A DNA stretch of 64,000 nucleotides, taken from Saccharospirillum salsuginis (GTDB lineage: Bacteria; Pseudomonadota; Gammaproteobacteria; Pseudomonadales; Natronospirillaceae). The stretch is taken from positions 97,596-161,595 of the forward strand of contig NZ_BMXR01000008.1 in the NCBI RefSeq assembly GCF_014651855.1, in the 5' to 3' direction. The position numbers and the translations under genes are program-made. A model generated the notes under the pieces. It worked only from the letters and a program-made list of their open reading frames with translations. It searched no databases and was not told the DNA's origin. Shown piece by piece: positions 24,675 to 35,427 of this stretch (the stretch's first letter is position 1; each line of letters opens with the position of its first letter).

Positions 24675-26135
24675 TCAAACCGCGGTGCGTTTCAGACGAA
24701 CCTGGTCGGTGGTCTGACCACGTTGGACCAGGGACTGAGCCCGGGCCTCGAGCGCGAGTCCCTGTTTGAAATTTTTCAATCGCACCGAGGTATTCGTGGT
24801 GCAGTAGCCTTTATGGGTGATCAGCGAATCCGATTCCTGATTGCTCAGCAGCACCGCTTCGGAAATCCGATCGTCGATGCGCACGGCCACGGGCTGGAAG
24901 TTGCCCACCAGGTATTCGAGACCGAAGACACGCCCCTTGCCGGACTGGCGAAGCCAGCGGATAACACCCAGATGTTCCTTGCTGTCGCCCGGGTCGCGGT
25001 GGATGATGATGTCGCCGACGTGGACAGCGATGTTGGGATCCTCCAGGCGCAAGCAGGCCCCGAGTTTGCTTCGGTTGAGCAGGCGCGTCGGAACCAGGTC
25101 GTTGGAGGCCTGACCCGGCACGCGCAAATAATGATGAATGGTGTGCAGACCGACGGCCACCTGAGTGGGGTTGTCGCAGTCGTTGCGTTCGAACCGTCTG
25201 GAACCCTCCTGCCGCCAGGCGGCTATGCCCTTTTTCAACGCCATGAACAGATCGATGTTGTCCAGGTTCGACGGCAAGCCCACTTTCTCCGCTGCCAATC
25301 CGTGGCGAACCTGTTTCATATGATGCCGCCCTTGTTCGATCAGCGGCAGGGGGTTCAAAACCAGAATGGATTCGTCGTTGCCGGCGCCCTGGATCTGGCG
25401 CGCGGTCTGCACACCCAGATTGGAGGCCAGATCGACGTAGAAATAACGGGAGTTGAATTCACGGCTTTCCTGATGGTCCAGCCGGGCACGAAAGCTCCAG
25501 CGTTGCAGATAGCCATCCAGTATCGCCTGCTCCGTCGGGCTCAGGTGTTCGGGCTGGGAAGCCGCGAGCAGCAGCGACTGTTTATAGCGGCTTTCTATGT
25601 CCCGACGATCCGGCGGGTTGCCTCGGAAGTCCGTCAGCCAGCGCTGTCGGGCATGCAGATACAAACGGTGCAGTTCGCCCCAGAGCGCCCCCGGCTGTGG
25701 CCGGTAATGGCGGCTGAAGTCCGCCAGGTGCTCGGCCAGCGCGCACACGGACCAATAAACAAAGCGGGCCTGCTCCTCCTTGGAGTGATGGGCGCAGTCA
25801 CGCAGAATCAGCTTGGCGGCGTAGGAAATCTCGCGGTTGCACTCCGGCAACAGCTTGGCCAGGTGTTTCTCCGGCGACTCCTCGCCCCGGTCGACCTGCT
25901 GAATGAACAGCAGATAGTGGTGAATCAGCGACTCGGTGAGCGACAGGCGCGTCTCGCCGTCCAGCGGCATGCGATTGAGGTTGTGCAGATAGGGTGTGAT
26001 TTTCTCAAGATGAGGACCGACATCGTCGGAATCCATGACCTGATCGACCAGAACATCGCGATACAAGGCCAGGGTTTCCCGACTGATGTGCAATCCTTGA
26101 TTGGGCAGCGTCAATCGCAAGGCGGCAAAGCTCAT
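24675..26135 (-). CDS. Hypothetical protein with possible C-terminal PilZ-like domain (486 aa)
   Basis: Soluble, with no signal peptide. Residues ~1-330 are mostly helical and I cannot assign them. Residues ~345-430 contain NRSKLGACLRLED, VGDIIIHRD and KGRVFGLEYLVGNFQPVAVR, with the rhythm of a PilZ-type beta barrel; the canonical RXXXR...D/NXSXXG c-di-GMP motif is only partly recognisable (NRSKLGACL), so nucleotide binding is uncertain. ATG 26135 is preceded by GGGAGG with good spacing. It stands alone between the cco operon and acylphosphatase. Confidence 0.7.
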   Translation of the reverse strand: MSFAALRLTLPNQGLHISRETLALYRDVLVDQVMDSDDVGPHLEKITPYLHNLNRMPLDGETRLSLTESLIHHYLLFIQQVDRGEESPEKHLAKLLPECNREISYAAKLILRDCAHHSKEEQARFVYWSVCALAEHLADFSRHYRPQPGALWGELHRLYLHARQRWLTDFRGNPPDRRDIESRYKQSLLLAASQPEHLSPTEQAILDGYLQRWSFRARLDHQESREFNSRYFYVDLASNLGVQTARQIQGAGNDESILVLNPLPLIEQGRHHMKQVRHGLAAEKVGLPSNLDNIDLFMALKKGIAAWRQEGSRRFERNDCDNPTQVAVGLHTIHHYLRVPGQASNDLVPTRLLNRSKLGACLRLEDPNIAVHVGDIIIHRDPGDSKEHLGVIRWLRQSGKGRVFGLEYLVGNFQPVAVRIDDRISEAVLLSNQESDSLITHKGYCTTNTSVRLKNFKQGLALEARAQSLVQRGQTTDQVRLKRTAV

Positions 26136-26365
26136 GGCGGCCTCCCTTTCTCTGGCCCGGGGGTGATTTCGTCACCATAGTTCGTATCCCCCGTATCTGC
26201 CTGCGACACACCCCTCAATTGTCGGGTTATGTGATCTAAGTCTCGTTTTTAACACTATTCATTTTTTGGTCCAGTGGACGAAATGCCCTGTTGTCTCCGG
26301 CGTGGAGGGCGGTAAACTGGGGATCCCCTGGAACGCACGACAATGGATGGAGGGAGAACGACACT

Positions 26366-26638
26366 ATGCTGTGTATGAAAGCCTGGGTGTATGGCAAGGT
26401 CCAGGGCGTGGGGTATCGCATGTATTGCCGCAAACGTGCCCGGGAACTGGGTGTCGCAGGCTATGCGCAGAACCTGCCGGACGGACGGGTGGAAGTGCTG
26501 ATGTACGGCGAGGAAGACGCCTTGTCGGCCATGATCGACAGTCTGCACGAGGGCCCGCGATTCTCCCAGGTGCTCGGGGTCGACGTCGAACGGGTCTCCA
26601 CCGGCGAAACCCCGCCCCAGGGGTTCATGACCGGCTAA
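26366..26638 (+). CDS. Acylphosphatase
   Basis: A 90-residue enzyme that hydrolyses acyl phosphates. The signature GKVQGVGYRMYCRKRA holds the catalytic Arg18, and YAQNLPDGRVEV holds the catalytic Asn36. ATG 26366 follows GGAGGGAG; ATG 26375 is a possible later start. The 3' end overlaps the convergent lytic transglycosylase gene by 4 nt. Confidence 0.93.
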   Translation: MLCMKAWVYGKVQGVGYRMYCRKRARELGVAGYAQNLPDGRVEVLMYGEEDALSAMIDSLHEGPRFSQVLGVDVERVSTGETPPQGFMTG

Positions 26639-27204
26639 CCGGTCTCGAAACGCCAATTCCGGTGCCAGTACCGCAACACCCGCTCCGGGTACCAGGTCTG
26701 GCCACGGCTGCCGTTGTAACGCGCCAGAGCGCGGATCAGGCTGCCTTTCTCCACCTCCAGGTAATGCGCGAGAATGGTGCAGCCGTAACGCAGATTCGTG
26801 TCGATGTCGAAGAGATTATCCTCGGCCCGGCCGATCTCCTTCTTCCAGAACGGCATGATCTGCATCAGACCGCGCGCGCCGGCACTGGAAATGGCAAAGG
26901 AATCGAAGTTGCTTTCCACCTGAATCAGCGCCAGCACCAGGCCCGGGTCCAGGCCCGCCAAGGTGGCCTCTCGATGGATGCGATTCAACAGATCGATGCG
27001 CTGCTCCGGCTCGCCCACCCAGCGGTCGAGCTGGCCGGACATCTTCGCCAGCCAGACCTGGCCCAGATACGGATCCTCGAACGAGGAATCCCTGGAAAGG
27101 GCCGATTGCAGGGCGTTCAACAGTCTCGGGTCCGGATCGGTCGATGCGCCGGCCTTTATTAAAGGCAGCACAAACAGCAGAACCAGGGTCAGGGCTCGAA
27201 TCAC
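26635..27204 (-). CDS. Lytic transglycosylase (SLT family)
   Basis: A 189-residue secreted peptidoglycan hydrolase. A signal peptide (MIRALTLVLLFVLPLIKAGA) is followed by a goose-lysozyme-like SLT domain with catalytic Glu97 in ALIQVESNF and the typical GARGLMQIMP and ALARYNG motifs. No lipobox, so probably periplasmic. It is convergent with acylphosphatase and divergent from aspS across ~666 nt of repeats. Confidence 0.9.
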   Translation of the reverse strand: MIRALTLVLLFVLPLIKAGASTDPDPRLLNALQSALSRDSSFEDPYLGQVWLAKMSGQLDRWVGEPEQRIDLLNRIHREATLAGLDPGLVLALIQVESNFDSFAISSAGARGLMQIMPFWKKEIGRAEDNLFDIDTNLRYGCTILAHYLEVEKGSLIRALARYNGSRGQTWYPERVLRYWHRNWRFETG

Positions 27205-27325
27205 GGGGCTTTGTCTCCGGAGCGCGGTTAAAACGACCGCCAGTGTACATTAAAGGAAGTAAAGGGCAGTAGTGGGGGTTGCAGGTTCTGTGGCTGGGTC
27301 TGCTGCCGGTACTGTAGCTGGGTCC

Positions 27326-27441
27326 GCCCCTGAGGCGGGGGTAGCCCTCCCTGGGGCCGCCGTGAACCCGTCCATGGGGGCTTGACGGCCGCCGTCCAGG
27401 CGGCCCACATCCCCTGGGAGGGCTACCCCCGCCTCAGGGGC
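27326..27441 (+). repeat. Family S element, copy D
   Basis: Arms 27326-27356 and 27411-27441 are complementary at 30 of 31 positions, the longest arm pair in the window, and their sequence (GCCCCTGAGGCGGGGGTAGC...) is shared with no other copy. The core is CCGCCGTGAACCCGTCCATG, GGGGCTTGACG, then hairpin GCCGCC-GTCCA-GGCGGC, a compensatory replacement of the usual GCAGCA/TGCTGC. Confidence 0.9.
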
Positions 27442-27465
27442 TTGCTGCCGTGCCAAATACCCGTT

Positions 27466-27607
27466 CCCTCTCCCTTTGGGAGAGGGGCAAGCTAAAAGGT
27501 TGGATTAGCCGAAGGCGTAATCCAACAACAAAGACAGTGGTGCCACGAGTCTGGCCATCGACACAGCAGCCATGTTGGATTACGCCCTTCGGACCGATCC
27601 AACCTAC
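27466..27607. repeat. CCCTCTCCC hairpin and REP3 inverted doublet
   Basis: 27466-27486 is a hairpin CCCTCTCCC-TTT-GGGAGAGGG; a second member is at 43815. At 27499-27607 two REP3 copies face each other (GGTTGGATTAGCCGAAGGCG ... CGCCCTTCGGACCGATCCAA), spaced by about 45 nt. Confidence 0.75.
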
Positions 27608-27633
27608 GAATGTTAGCGTCGATGGCTAGCGAC

Positions 27634-27750
27634 GGATGCCGGGGATGCTCATCCAGGGGAGTTCGCAGCATGGATGCTGCGGTCTAGGCCCCATGGATGG
27701 GTTGAGTGGGCGGCACCCCGCACGACCCTGGAGGAGCATACCCGGCAGCC
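27634..27750 (-). repeat. Family S element, copy E
   Basis: Arms 27634-27658 (GGATGCCGGGGATGCTCATC plus CAGGG) and 27726-27750 are inverted with a few mismatches. The core, read on the minus strand, is the extended type seen in copy B (GCGGGGTGCCGCCCACTCAA), with hairpin GCAGCATCCATGCTGC. It ends ~70 nt before the aspS -10, in opposite orientation to copy D. Confidence 0.87.
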
Positions 27751-27821
27751 GGCGCGGGTTACTGGCACCTAACCGAATCAGGGGCAACCAACCCACGGGT
27801 TAATTCCTGAGAAAATACAGG

Positions 27822-27827
27822 TATAAT
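27822..27827 (+). promoter_or_regulatory. aspS -10 element
   Basis: A perfect TATAAT 44 nt before the aspS ATG, followed by a GC-rich stretch (GCCCGCCC) resembling a stringent-type discriminator. The -35 region (around GGTTAA, 27798-27803) is weak, so an activator may contribute. Confidence 0.6.
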
Positions 27828-27870
27828 GCCCGCCCTTTGCGAAAAACGAACCGCCAGATCAGGAAATCTT

Positions 27871-29643
<1,773 letters not shown>

Positions 29644-29680
29644 GGGAGCGGCTTCGGTACGAAACGTTAAGAGGTAAGGT

Positions 29681-30412
29681 ATGGCAGGTCACAGTAAATG
29701 GGCCAATATCAAGCACCGCAAGGCGGCCCAGGACGCCAAGCGGGGCAAGATTTTTACCAAGCTGATTCGTGAAATCGTCGTCGCCGCCCGCAATGGCGGC
29801 CCCGCGCCGGAAGACAACCCGGCGCTGCGCTCTGTCATGGACAAGGCGCTGACGGCGAACATGAAGAAAGACACCATCGAAAAAGCGATCGCGCGCGGTG
29901 CCGGTTCCGGCGAGGGTGACGACTACGAGGTCATGACTTATGAAGGCTACGGCGCGAACGGCGTCGCCTTCTACGTCAAATGCCTGTCCGACAACCGCAA
30001 CCGCACCGTCTCCGAAGTTCGCCACGCCTTCACCAAGTGCGGCGGCAACCTCGGCACCGACGGCTCGGTCGCCTACCTGTTCAGCAACGCCGGCCAACTG
30101 TTCATCGAACACGGCGACGAGAACGCCATCATGGAAGTCGCGCTGGAAGCAGGCGCCGAAGACGTCATCAGCAACGACGACGGCAGCTTCGAGATTCGCA
30201 CCGCGCCGGAAGACTTCCTGGACGTCAAAGAAGCTTTGGTCGGAGCCGGTTACGAGGTGGAAGGCGAAGTCACCATGATTCCCAGCACCGAAACCGAACT
30301 GGATGAAGAGAACGCCGAGAAAATCCAGCGCCTGATCGACATGCTCGAAGACCTGGACGACGTACAGGCGGTGTACACCAACGCCGCCTTCCCGGAAACC
30401 GAGACATCCTGA
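29681..30412 (+). CDS. yebC: YebC/PmpR family regulator
   Basis: A 243-residue cytoplasmic protein with the family start MAGHSKWANIKHRKAAQDAK and acidic middle domains. Members act as DNA-binding regulators (PmpR) or help ribosomes through proline stretches (YebC/TACO1). The aspS-yebC-ruvC order is conserved in gammaproteobacteria. The proline-rich TolA encoded 4 kb downstream is the sort of protein whose translation could need such a factor; this is speculation. Confidence 0.95.
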   Translation: MAGHSKWANIKHRKAAQDAKRGKIFTKLIREIVVAARNGGPAPEDNPALRSVMDKALTANMKKDTIEKAIARGAGSGEGDDYEVMTYEGYGANGVAFYVKCLSDNRNRTVSEVRHAFTKCGGNLGTDGSVAYLFSNAGQLFIEHGDENAIMEVALEAGAEDVISNDDGSFEIRTAPEDFLDVKEALVGAGYEVEGEVTMIPSTETELDEENAEKIQRLIDMLEDLDDVQAVYTNAAFPETETS

Positions 30413-30446
30413 TCAACGTGAACGCGTCGCGAGGCGGGAGCCGGGT

Positions 30447-30971
30447 ATGAGCCTGATCCTCGGCATCGACCCGGGTTCCCGCAAGACCGGCTTCGGCATC
30501 GTCAATCAGGTCGGTGCCAAGCTGGAATACGTCACCTCGGGCGTGATTCGGCTCGAATCCTTTCCCACCTTCCCAGAACGGTTGAACAACCTCTACATCT
30601 GCCTGACCGAAGTCATCGAGCAATGGACGCCACAAGCCGCCGCCATTGAGCAGGTGTTTATGGGCCGCAGCGCCGATTCCGCGCTGAAGTTGGGCCATGC
30701 CCGGGGCGCCGCCATGCTAGCGGCCACACAGGCGGGACTGGACGTGAGCGAATACGCCGCGAGGAAGGTGAAACAAGCGGTGGTCGGCAAGGGCGGGGCG
30801 GACAAGGTCCAGGTCCAGCACATGGTCCAGTTCCTGCTCAAACTCCCCGGTCTTCCGCAGGAAGACGCCGCCGACGCCCTCGCCGTCGCCCTCTGCCACG
30901 CCCATACCCAGGCCGGCCTCGTGCGCGTCGCCGGCAGTCGGCATTCCCGGCGGGGGCGGTGGCTGGAGTAG
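30447..30971 (+). CDS. ruvC: Holliday junction endonuclease RuvC
   Basis: A 174-residue resolvase. Catalytic acidic residues sit in ILGIDPGSR (Asp8), AAAIEQVFMG (Glu) and EDAADALAVALCH (Asp pair). ATG 30447 lies 34 nt after yebC. Unlike the usual compact ruvCAB operon, ruvA is ~460 nt away beyond several repeats. Confidence 0.96.
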   Translation: MSLILGIDPGSRKTGFGIVNQVGAKLEYVTSGVIRLESFPTFPERLNNLYICLTEVIEQWTPQAAAIEQVFMGRSADSALKLGHARGAAMLAATQAGLDVSEYAARKVKQAVVGKGGADKVQVQHMVQFLLKLPGLPQEDAADALAVALCHAHTQAGLVRVAGSRHSRRGRWLE

Positions 30972-31028
30972 GATAGGGTGCCAGGGTTGGCATTGGCTGG
31001 GTCGGGGTTGGTGCCAGGAATCCGGTGC

Positions 31029-31131
31029 GGCTGCCGGGTACACCCATTTGGGGTCGTCGTGAATACATCCATGTAGACTTGACCGCAGCATCCCTGCTGC
31101 GGACATCCCCAAATGGGTGCACCCGGCATCC
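31029..31131 (+). repeat. Family S element, copy F (inside ruvC-ruvA)
   Basis: Arms 31029-31053 (GGCTGCCGGGTACACCCATT plus TGGGG) and 31107-31131 pair apart from the third-position C-T mismatch and one G-T. The core is TCGTCGTGAATACATCCATG, TAGACTTGACC, hairpin GCAGCATCCCTGCTGC. Confidence 0.9.
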
Positions 31132-31167
31132 ACACCTCAACCCGAGTGCCACCGCCAACCAAGACAC

Positions 31168-31308
31168 GTAGGGCAGAAGAGCCTAGGGCGACATCTGCCG
31201 TGGCGGACATCGTCCGCCTTGGTTTTGATTGTTTACCCCGAAAAGAGGGCTTCGCCCTCCCGGCAGATAACGCCTTCAGCCCGATGTGTCGGACCACTTC
31301 TGCCCTAC
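31168..31308. repeat. REP2 inverted doublet (inside ruvC-ruvA)
   Basis: GTAGGGCAGAAGAGCCTAGG and GGCGACATCTGCCG at the left; CGGCAGATAACGCC and ACTTCTGCCCTAC at the right. The spacer contains a further hairpin, GAGGGCTTCGCCCTC. Confidence 0.85.
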
Positions 31309-31320
31309 CAACCGATCCAC

Positions 31321-31395
31321 GTAGGAGCGCACGCCGTGCGCGACCCTCCGGATTCGGTGGCCCGGGAAGGCATCGCGCACAGCGTGCGCTCCTAC
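31321..31395. repeat. REP4 inverted doublet (GTAGGAGCGCACGC type)
   Basis: GTAGGAGCGCACGCCGTGCG at the left and CGCACAGCGTGCGCTCCTAC at the right, around a short spacer. It resembles the GTAGGAGCG... REP sequences of Pseudomonas species and ends 37 nt before the ruvA start. A single related unit occurs at 60852-60889. Confidence 0.8.
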
Positions 31396-31432
31396 AACGG
31401 CCAATTACCAAAACAAATCAGGAGCACAACAC

Positions 31433-32038
31433 ATGATAGGCCGCCTGCAAGGCACACTGCTGGAAAACAAAGCCCCGGACCTGCTGATCGACGTCGGCGG
31501 CGTCGGCTACGACGTCCAGGCACCCCTGTCCACAGCATTCCGCCTTCCCGCCGTGGGCCAGACGGTGGTCTTGCACACCCACCTGGCGATTCGAGAAGAT
31601 GCTCACGTCCTGTTCGGCTTTTCTTCCAAGGACGAGCGCGCCTTATTCCGGGCCCTGATCAAGACCAGCGGCGTTGGCCCGAAACTGGGGCTGGCAATCC
31701 TCAGCGGCATGGAACCGGATCGCTTCGTGCAGTGTATTCACGACGACGATCCCAGTATGCTGGTCAAGATCCCGGGCGTCGGCAAAAAGACAGCCGAACG
31801 CCTGATCGTCGAAATGCGCGACCGAATCAAGGATCTGGGCGGCACCGAGCGACTGCTGGCGATGCCCCTGGCCGACCAGACCGAGCCCAGAGACTCAAGT
31901 GCCGAAGAAGATGCCGAAACCGCGCTGGTCACCCTGGGCTACAAACCACAGCAAGCGGCTCGTGCCATCGCCAAGGTCAACAAGCCGGGTATTTCTTCGG
32001 AAGAATTGATCAAGGCCGCGCTCAAACAGATGATGTGA
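31433..32038 (+). CDS. ruvA: Holliday junction branch-migration protein RuvA
   Basis: A 201-residue tetrameric junction-binding protein. The N-terminal OB domain starts MIGRLQGTLLENKAPDLLID. Two helix-hairpin-helix motifs follow (TSGVGPKLGLAILSG and IPGVGKKTAERLIVEM), and a C-terminal domain III contacts RuvB. ATG 31433 follows AGGAGCAC. Confidence 0.97.
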   Translation: MIGRLQGTLLENKAPDLLIDVGGVGYDVQAPLSTAFRLPAVGQTVVLHTHLAIREDAHVLFGFSSKDERALFRALIKTSGVGPKLGLAILSGMEPDRFVQCIHDDDPSMLVKIPGVGKKTAERLIVEMRDRIKDLGGTERLLAMPLADQTEPRDSSAEEDAETALVTLGYKPQQAARAIAKVNKPGISSEELIKAALKQMM

Positions 32039-32071
32039 CTCAATTGACGAAGTCATTGGAAGGCTAGCGCA

Positions 32072-32175
32072 GGGTGCCGGGTGCGCCTATTCGGGGATGT
32101 CGGCCGCCCGGACGGCGGCCGTCAAGCTCCCATGGATGGGTTCACAGCGACCCCGAATAGGCGCACCCGGCATCC
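32072..32175 (-). repeat. Family S element, copy G (inside ruvA-ruvB)
   Basis: Arms 32072-32096 (GGGTGCCGGGTGCGCCTATT plus CGGGG) and 32151-32175 pair except near the outer end. Read on the minus strand the core is TCGCTGTGAACCCATCCATG, GGAGCTTGAC, then a GC-rich hairpin GGCCGCC-GTCC-GGGCGGCC replacing the GCAGCA/TGCTGC stem. It ends 54 nt before ruvB. Confidence 0.9.
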
Positions 32176-32229
32176 TGTGCGGGTTAAACCACCGAAAGCG
32201 GATTCCGAATAAACAGCGGACTGGGCAAG

Positions 32230-33243
<1,014 letters not shown>

Positions 33244-33363
33244 ACACCCGCACGGCGCTGTGAAAAGGGATTGAAAAAGGCCGGAGGCTCCGAGGGGGTA
33301 TCTGGCTTTTGCCCGGAAACTTCTTTAGCCTAGCCGGTTGATATAGCGTGAGGACGAAAGCCT

Positions 33364-34070
<707 letters not shown>

Positions 34071-34074
<4 letters not shown>

Positions 34075-34508
34075 TTTCGGTTCGCCGCGGACGCAAGAAA
34101 CCCATGTCGGACATCAACGTCGTGCCCTACATCGACGTGATGCTGGTCCTGTTGATCATCTTCATGGTAACGGCGCCGATGATGATGCAGGGCGTCGAGG
34201 TCGACGTGCCCGAGGTGACGTCCGGTCCGCTCGAGCGGGATGAAAACCAGGAATACCTGATCGTCGCTGTCGACGCGCAGCGCCAGGTGTTCATCGAGCG
34301 GGGCGAGGAAGCGCCCCAGTCGGTTCAACCGAACGAAGTGGGTCCTTACGTCGCGACGATCCTGCAGCAGCAACCGAGTCTGGAAGTCTATATTCGAGGC
34401 GATAACCGGGTCGACTACGGCACCGTCATGCAGGTGATGGCCACCTTGCAGGGGGCCGGCATTCAGTCGGTGGGGCTCATTACAGAGGCGCCCGATGAGA
34501 GCAACTGA
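34071..34508 (+). CDS. tolR: Tol-Pal system protein TolR
   Basis: A 145-residue ExbD/TolR protein. One membrane helix follows SDINVVPYIDVMLVLLIIFM, in which the conserved Asp (YIDVML) couples to proton flow, and the C-terminal domain is periplasmic. It overlaps tolQ by 4 nt and tolA by 14 nt, indicating coupled translation. Confidence 0.95.
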
Positions 34509-35427
34509 TTGGCCGTCGGTGACGCGGCGGCTCTCGCTGCCCGTCGTACAGGCTGTCCTTCTGCATGGCGTACTGGCGGCGGTGTTGTTGGTCGGGTTCA
34601 GCTTCACCGAGCCCGAGCCGGACTCATTCGAGTTGCCGCCGACCATGCAGGCGAGCTTGAAGACGCCACCCAAGCCCGAACCCAAGCCACAGCCCAAGCC
34701 GGAATCCCAGCCCGAGCCGGAACCGGAAACTCAACCTGAGCCTGAGCCGCAACCGGAGCCCGAACCGCAACCTGAACCGGAGCCCCAGCCTGAGCCAAAG
34801 CCGGAACCCAAGCCCGAGCCCAAACCCGAGCCGGAGCCCGAGCCTCAGCCCAAACCGGAGCCCAAACCTCAGCCGGAGCCGACTCCCGAGCCGGAGCCCG
34901 AGCCTCAGCCCAAACCGGAGCCCAAACCTCAGCCGGAGCCGACTCCCGAGCCCAAGCCGGAACCCAAACCCGAGCCCAAGCCGGAACCCAGGCAGCCGCA
35001 GTTCGATGAATCCGCCGCACTGGATGATTTGATGGCCGGTCTCGAGAGCGAGGACGAGTTGATCGAGCAGCAACAGGAGCAATTACAGCAGGAGCGGGCG
35101 GCCGAGGCCGAGATGGCCGAGACGACCGAAGCCTACGCTTCCCGCATACAGCAGCAGGCGACCCAGGCCTGGACCCGACCGATGGAATTGCGGGCTCTGG
35201 ATCTGACCGGGCGTGAAACCGTTGTACGCATACAACTACTACCGACCGGAGAATTGCGTGAGTCACCGGAAATCGTCTCCAGCAGTGGCCTGCCAACGCT
35301 GGATCAATCCGCATTGCGGGCCATTCAGCGGGTGCGTCGTTTCGACGTGCCGGACGACCCCAAGGTGTTTGAGCGCAGTTTTCGCAGCCTGACCATTACC
35401 TTCCGACCAGAGGACCTGATGAAGTGA
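34495..35427 (+). CDS. tolA: Tol-Pal system protein TolA with TonB-like Pro-rich linker
   Basis: A 310-residue envelope-spanning protein. Residues ~18-40 are the membrane anchor, with the SH...S-type start of TolA/TonB reduced to LLHGVLAAVLLVGF. Residues ~60-165 are almost entirely P-E/P-K/P-Q repeats, resembling the TonB linker rather than the Ala/Lys/Glu-rich helix of E. coli TolA. Residues ~170-215 are a short Glu/Gln-rich helix, and ~215-310 are the C-terminal domain (VVRIQLLPTGELRESPEIVSS cut short here: VVRIQLLPTGEL). Position between tolR and tolB supports TolA. Within the linker, 34831-34890 and 34891-34950 are an identical 60-nt tandem duplication, in frame (20 residues each). Confidence 0.88.
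   Translation: MRATDWPSVTRRLSLPVVQAVLLHGVLAAVLLVGFSFTEPEPDSFELPPTMQASLKTPPKPEPKPQPKPESQPEPEPETQPEPEPQPEPEPQPEPEPQPEPKPEPKPEPKPEPEPEPQPKPEPKPQPEPTPEPEPEPQPKPEPKPQPEPTPEPKPEPKPEPKPEPRQPQFDESAALDDLMAGLESEDELIEQQQEQLQQERAAEAEMAETTEAYASRIQQQATQAWTRPMELRALDLTGRETVVRIQLLPTGELRESPEIVSSSGLPTLDQSALRAIQRVRRFDVPDDPKVFERSFRSLTITFRPEDLMK
34831..34950 (+). repeat. Perfect 60-nt tandem duplication within tolA
   Basis: Positions 34831-34890 and 34891-34950 are identical. Each unit encodes 20 residues of alternating Pro with Glu, Gln, Lys and Thr. Lack of any silent difference implies a recent event, so linker length may vary between strains. Confidence 0.95.

Noticed and set aside
34680..34990. The Pro-Glu region as a sign of TonB rather than TolA
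   Set aside because: The operon tolQ-tolR-X-tolB-pal and the overlaps on both sides fix it as TolA despite the TonB-like linker.
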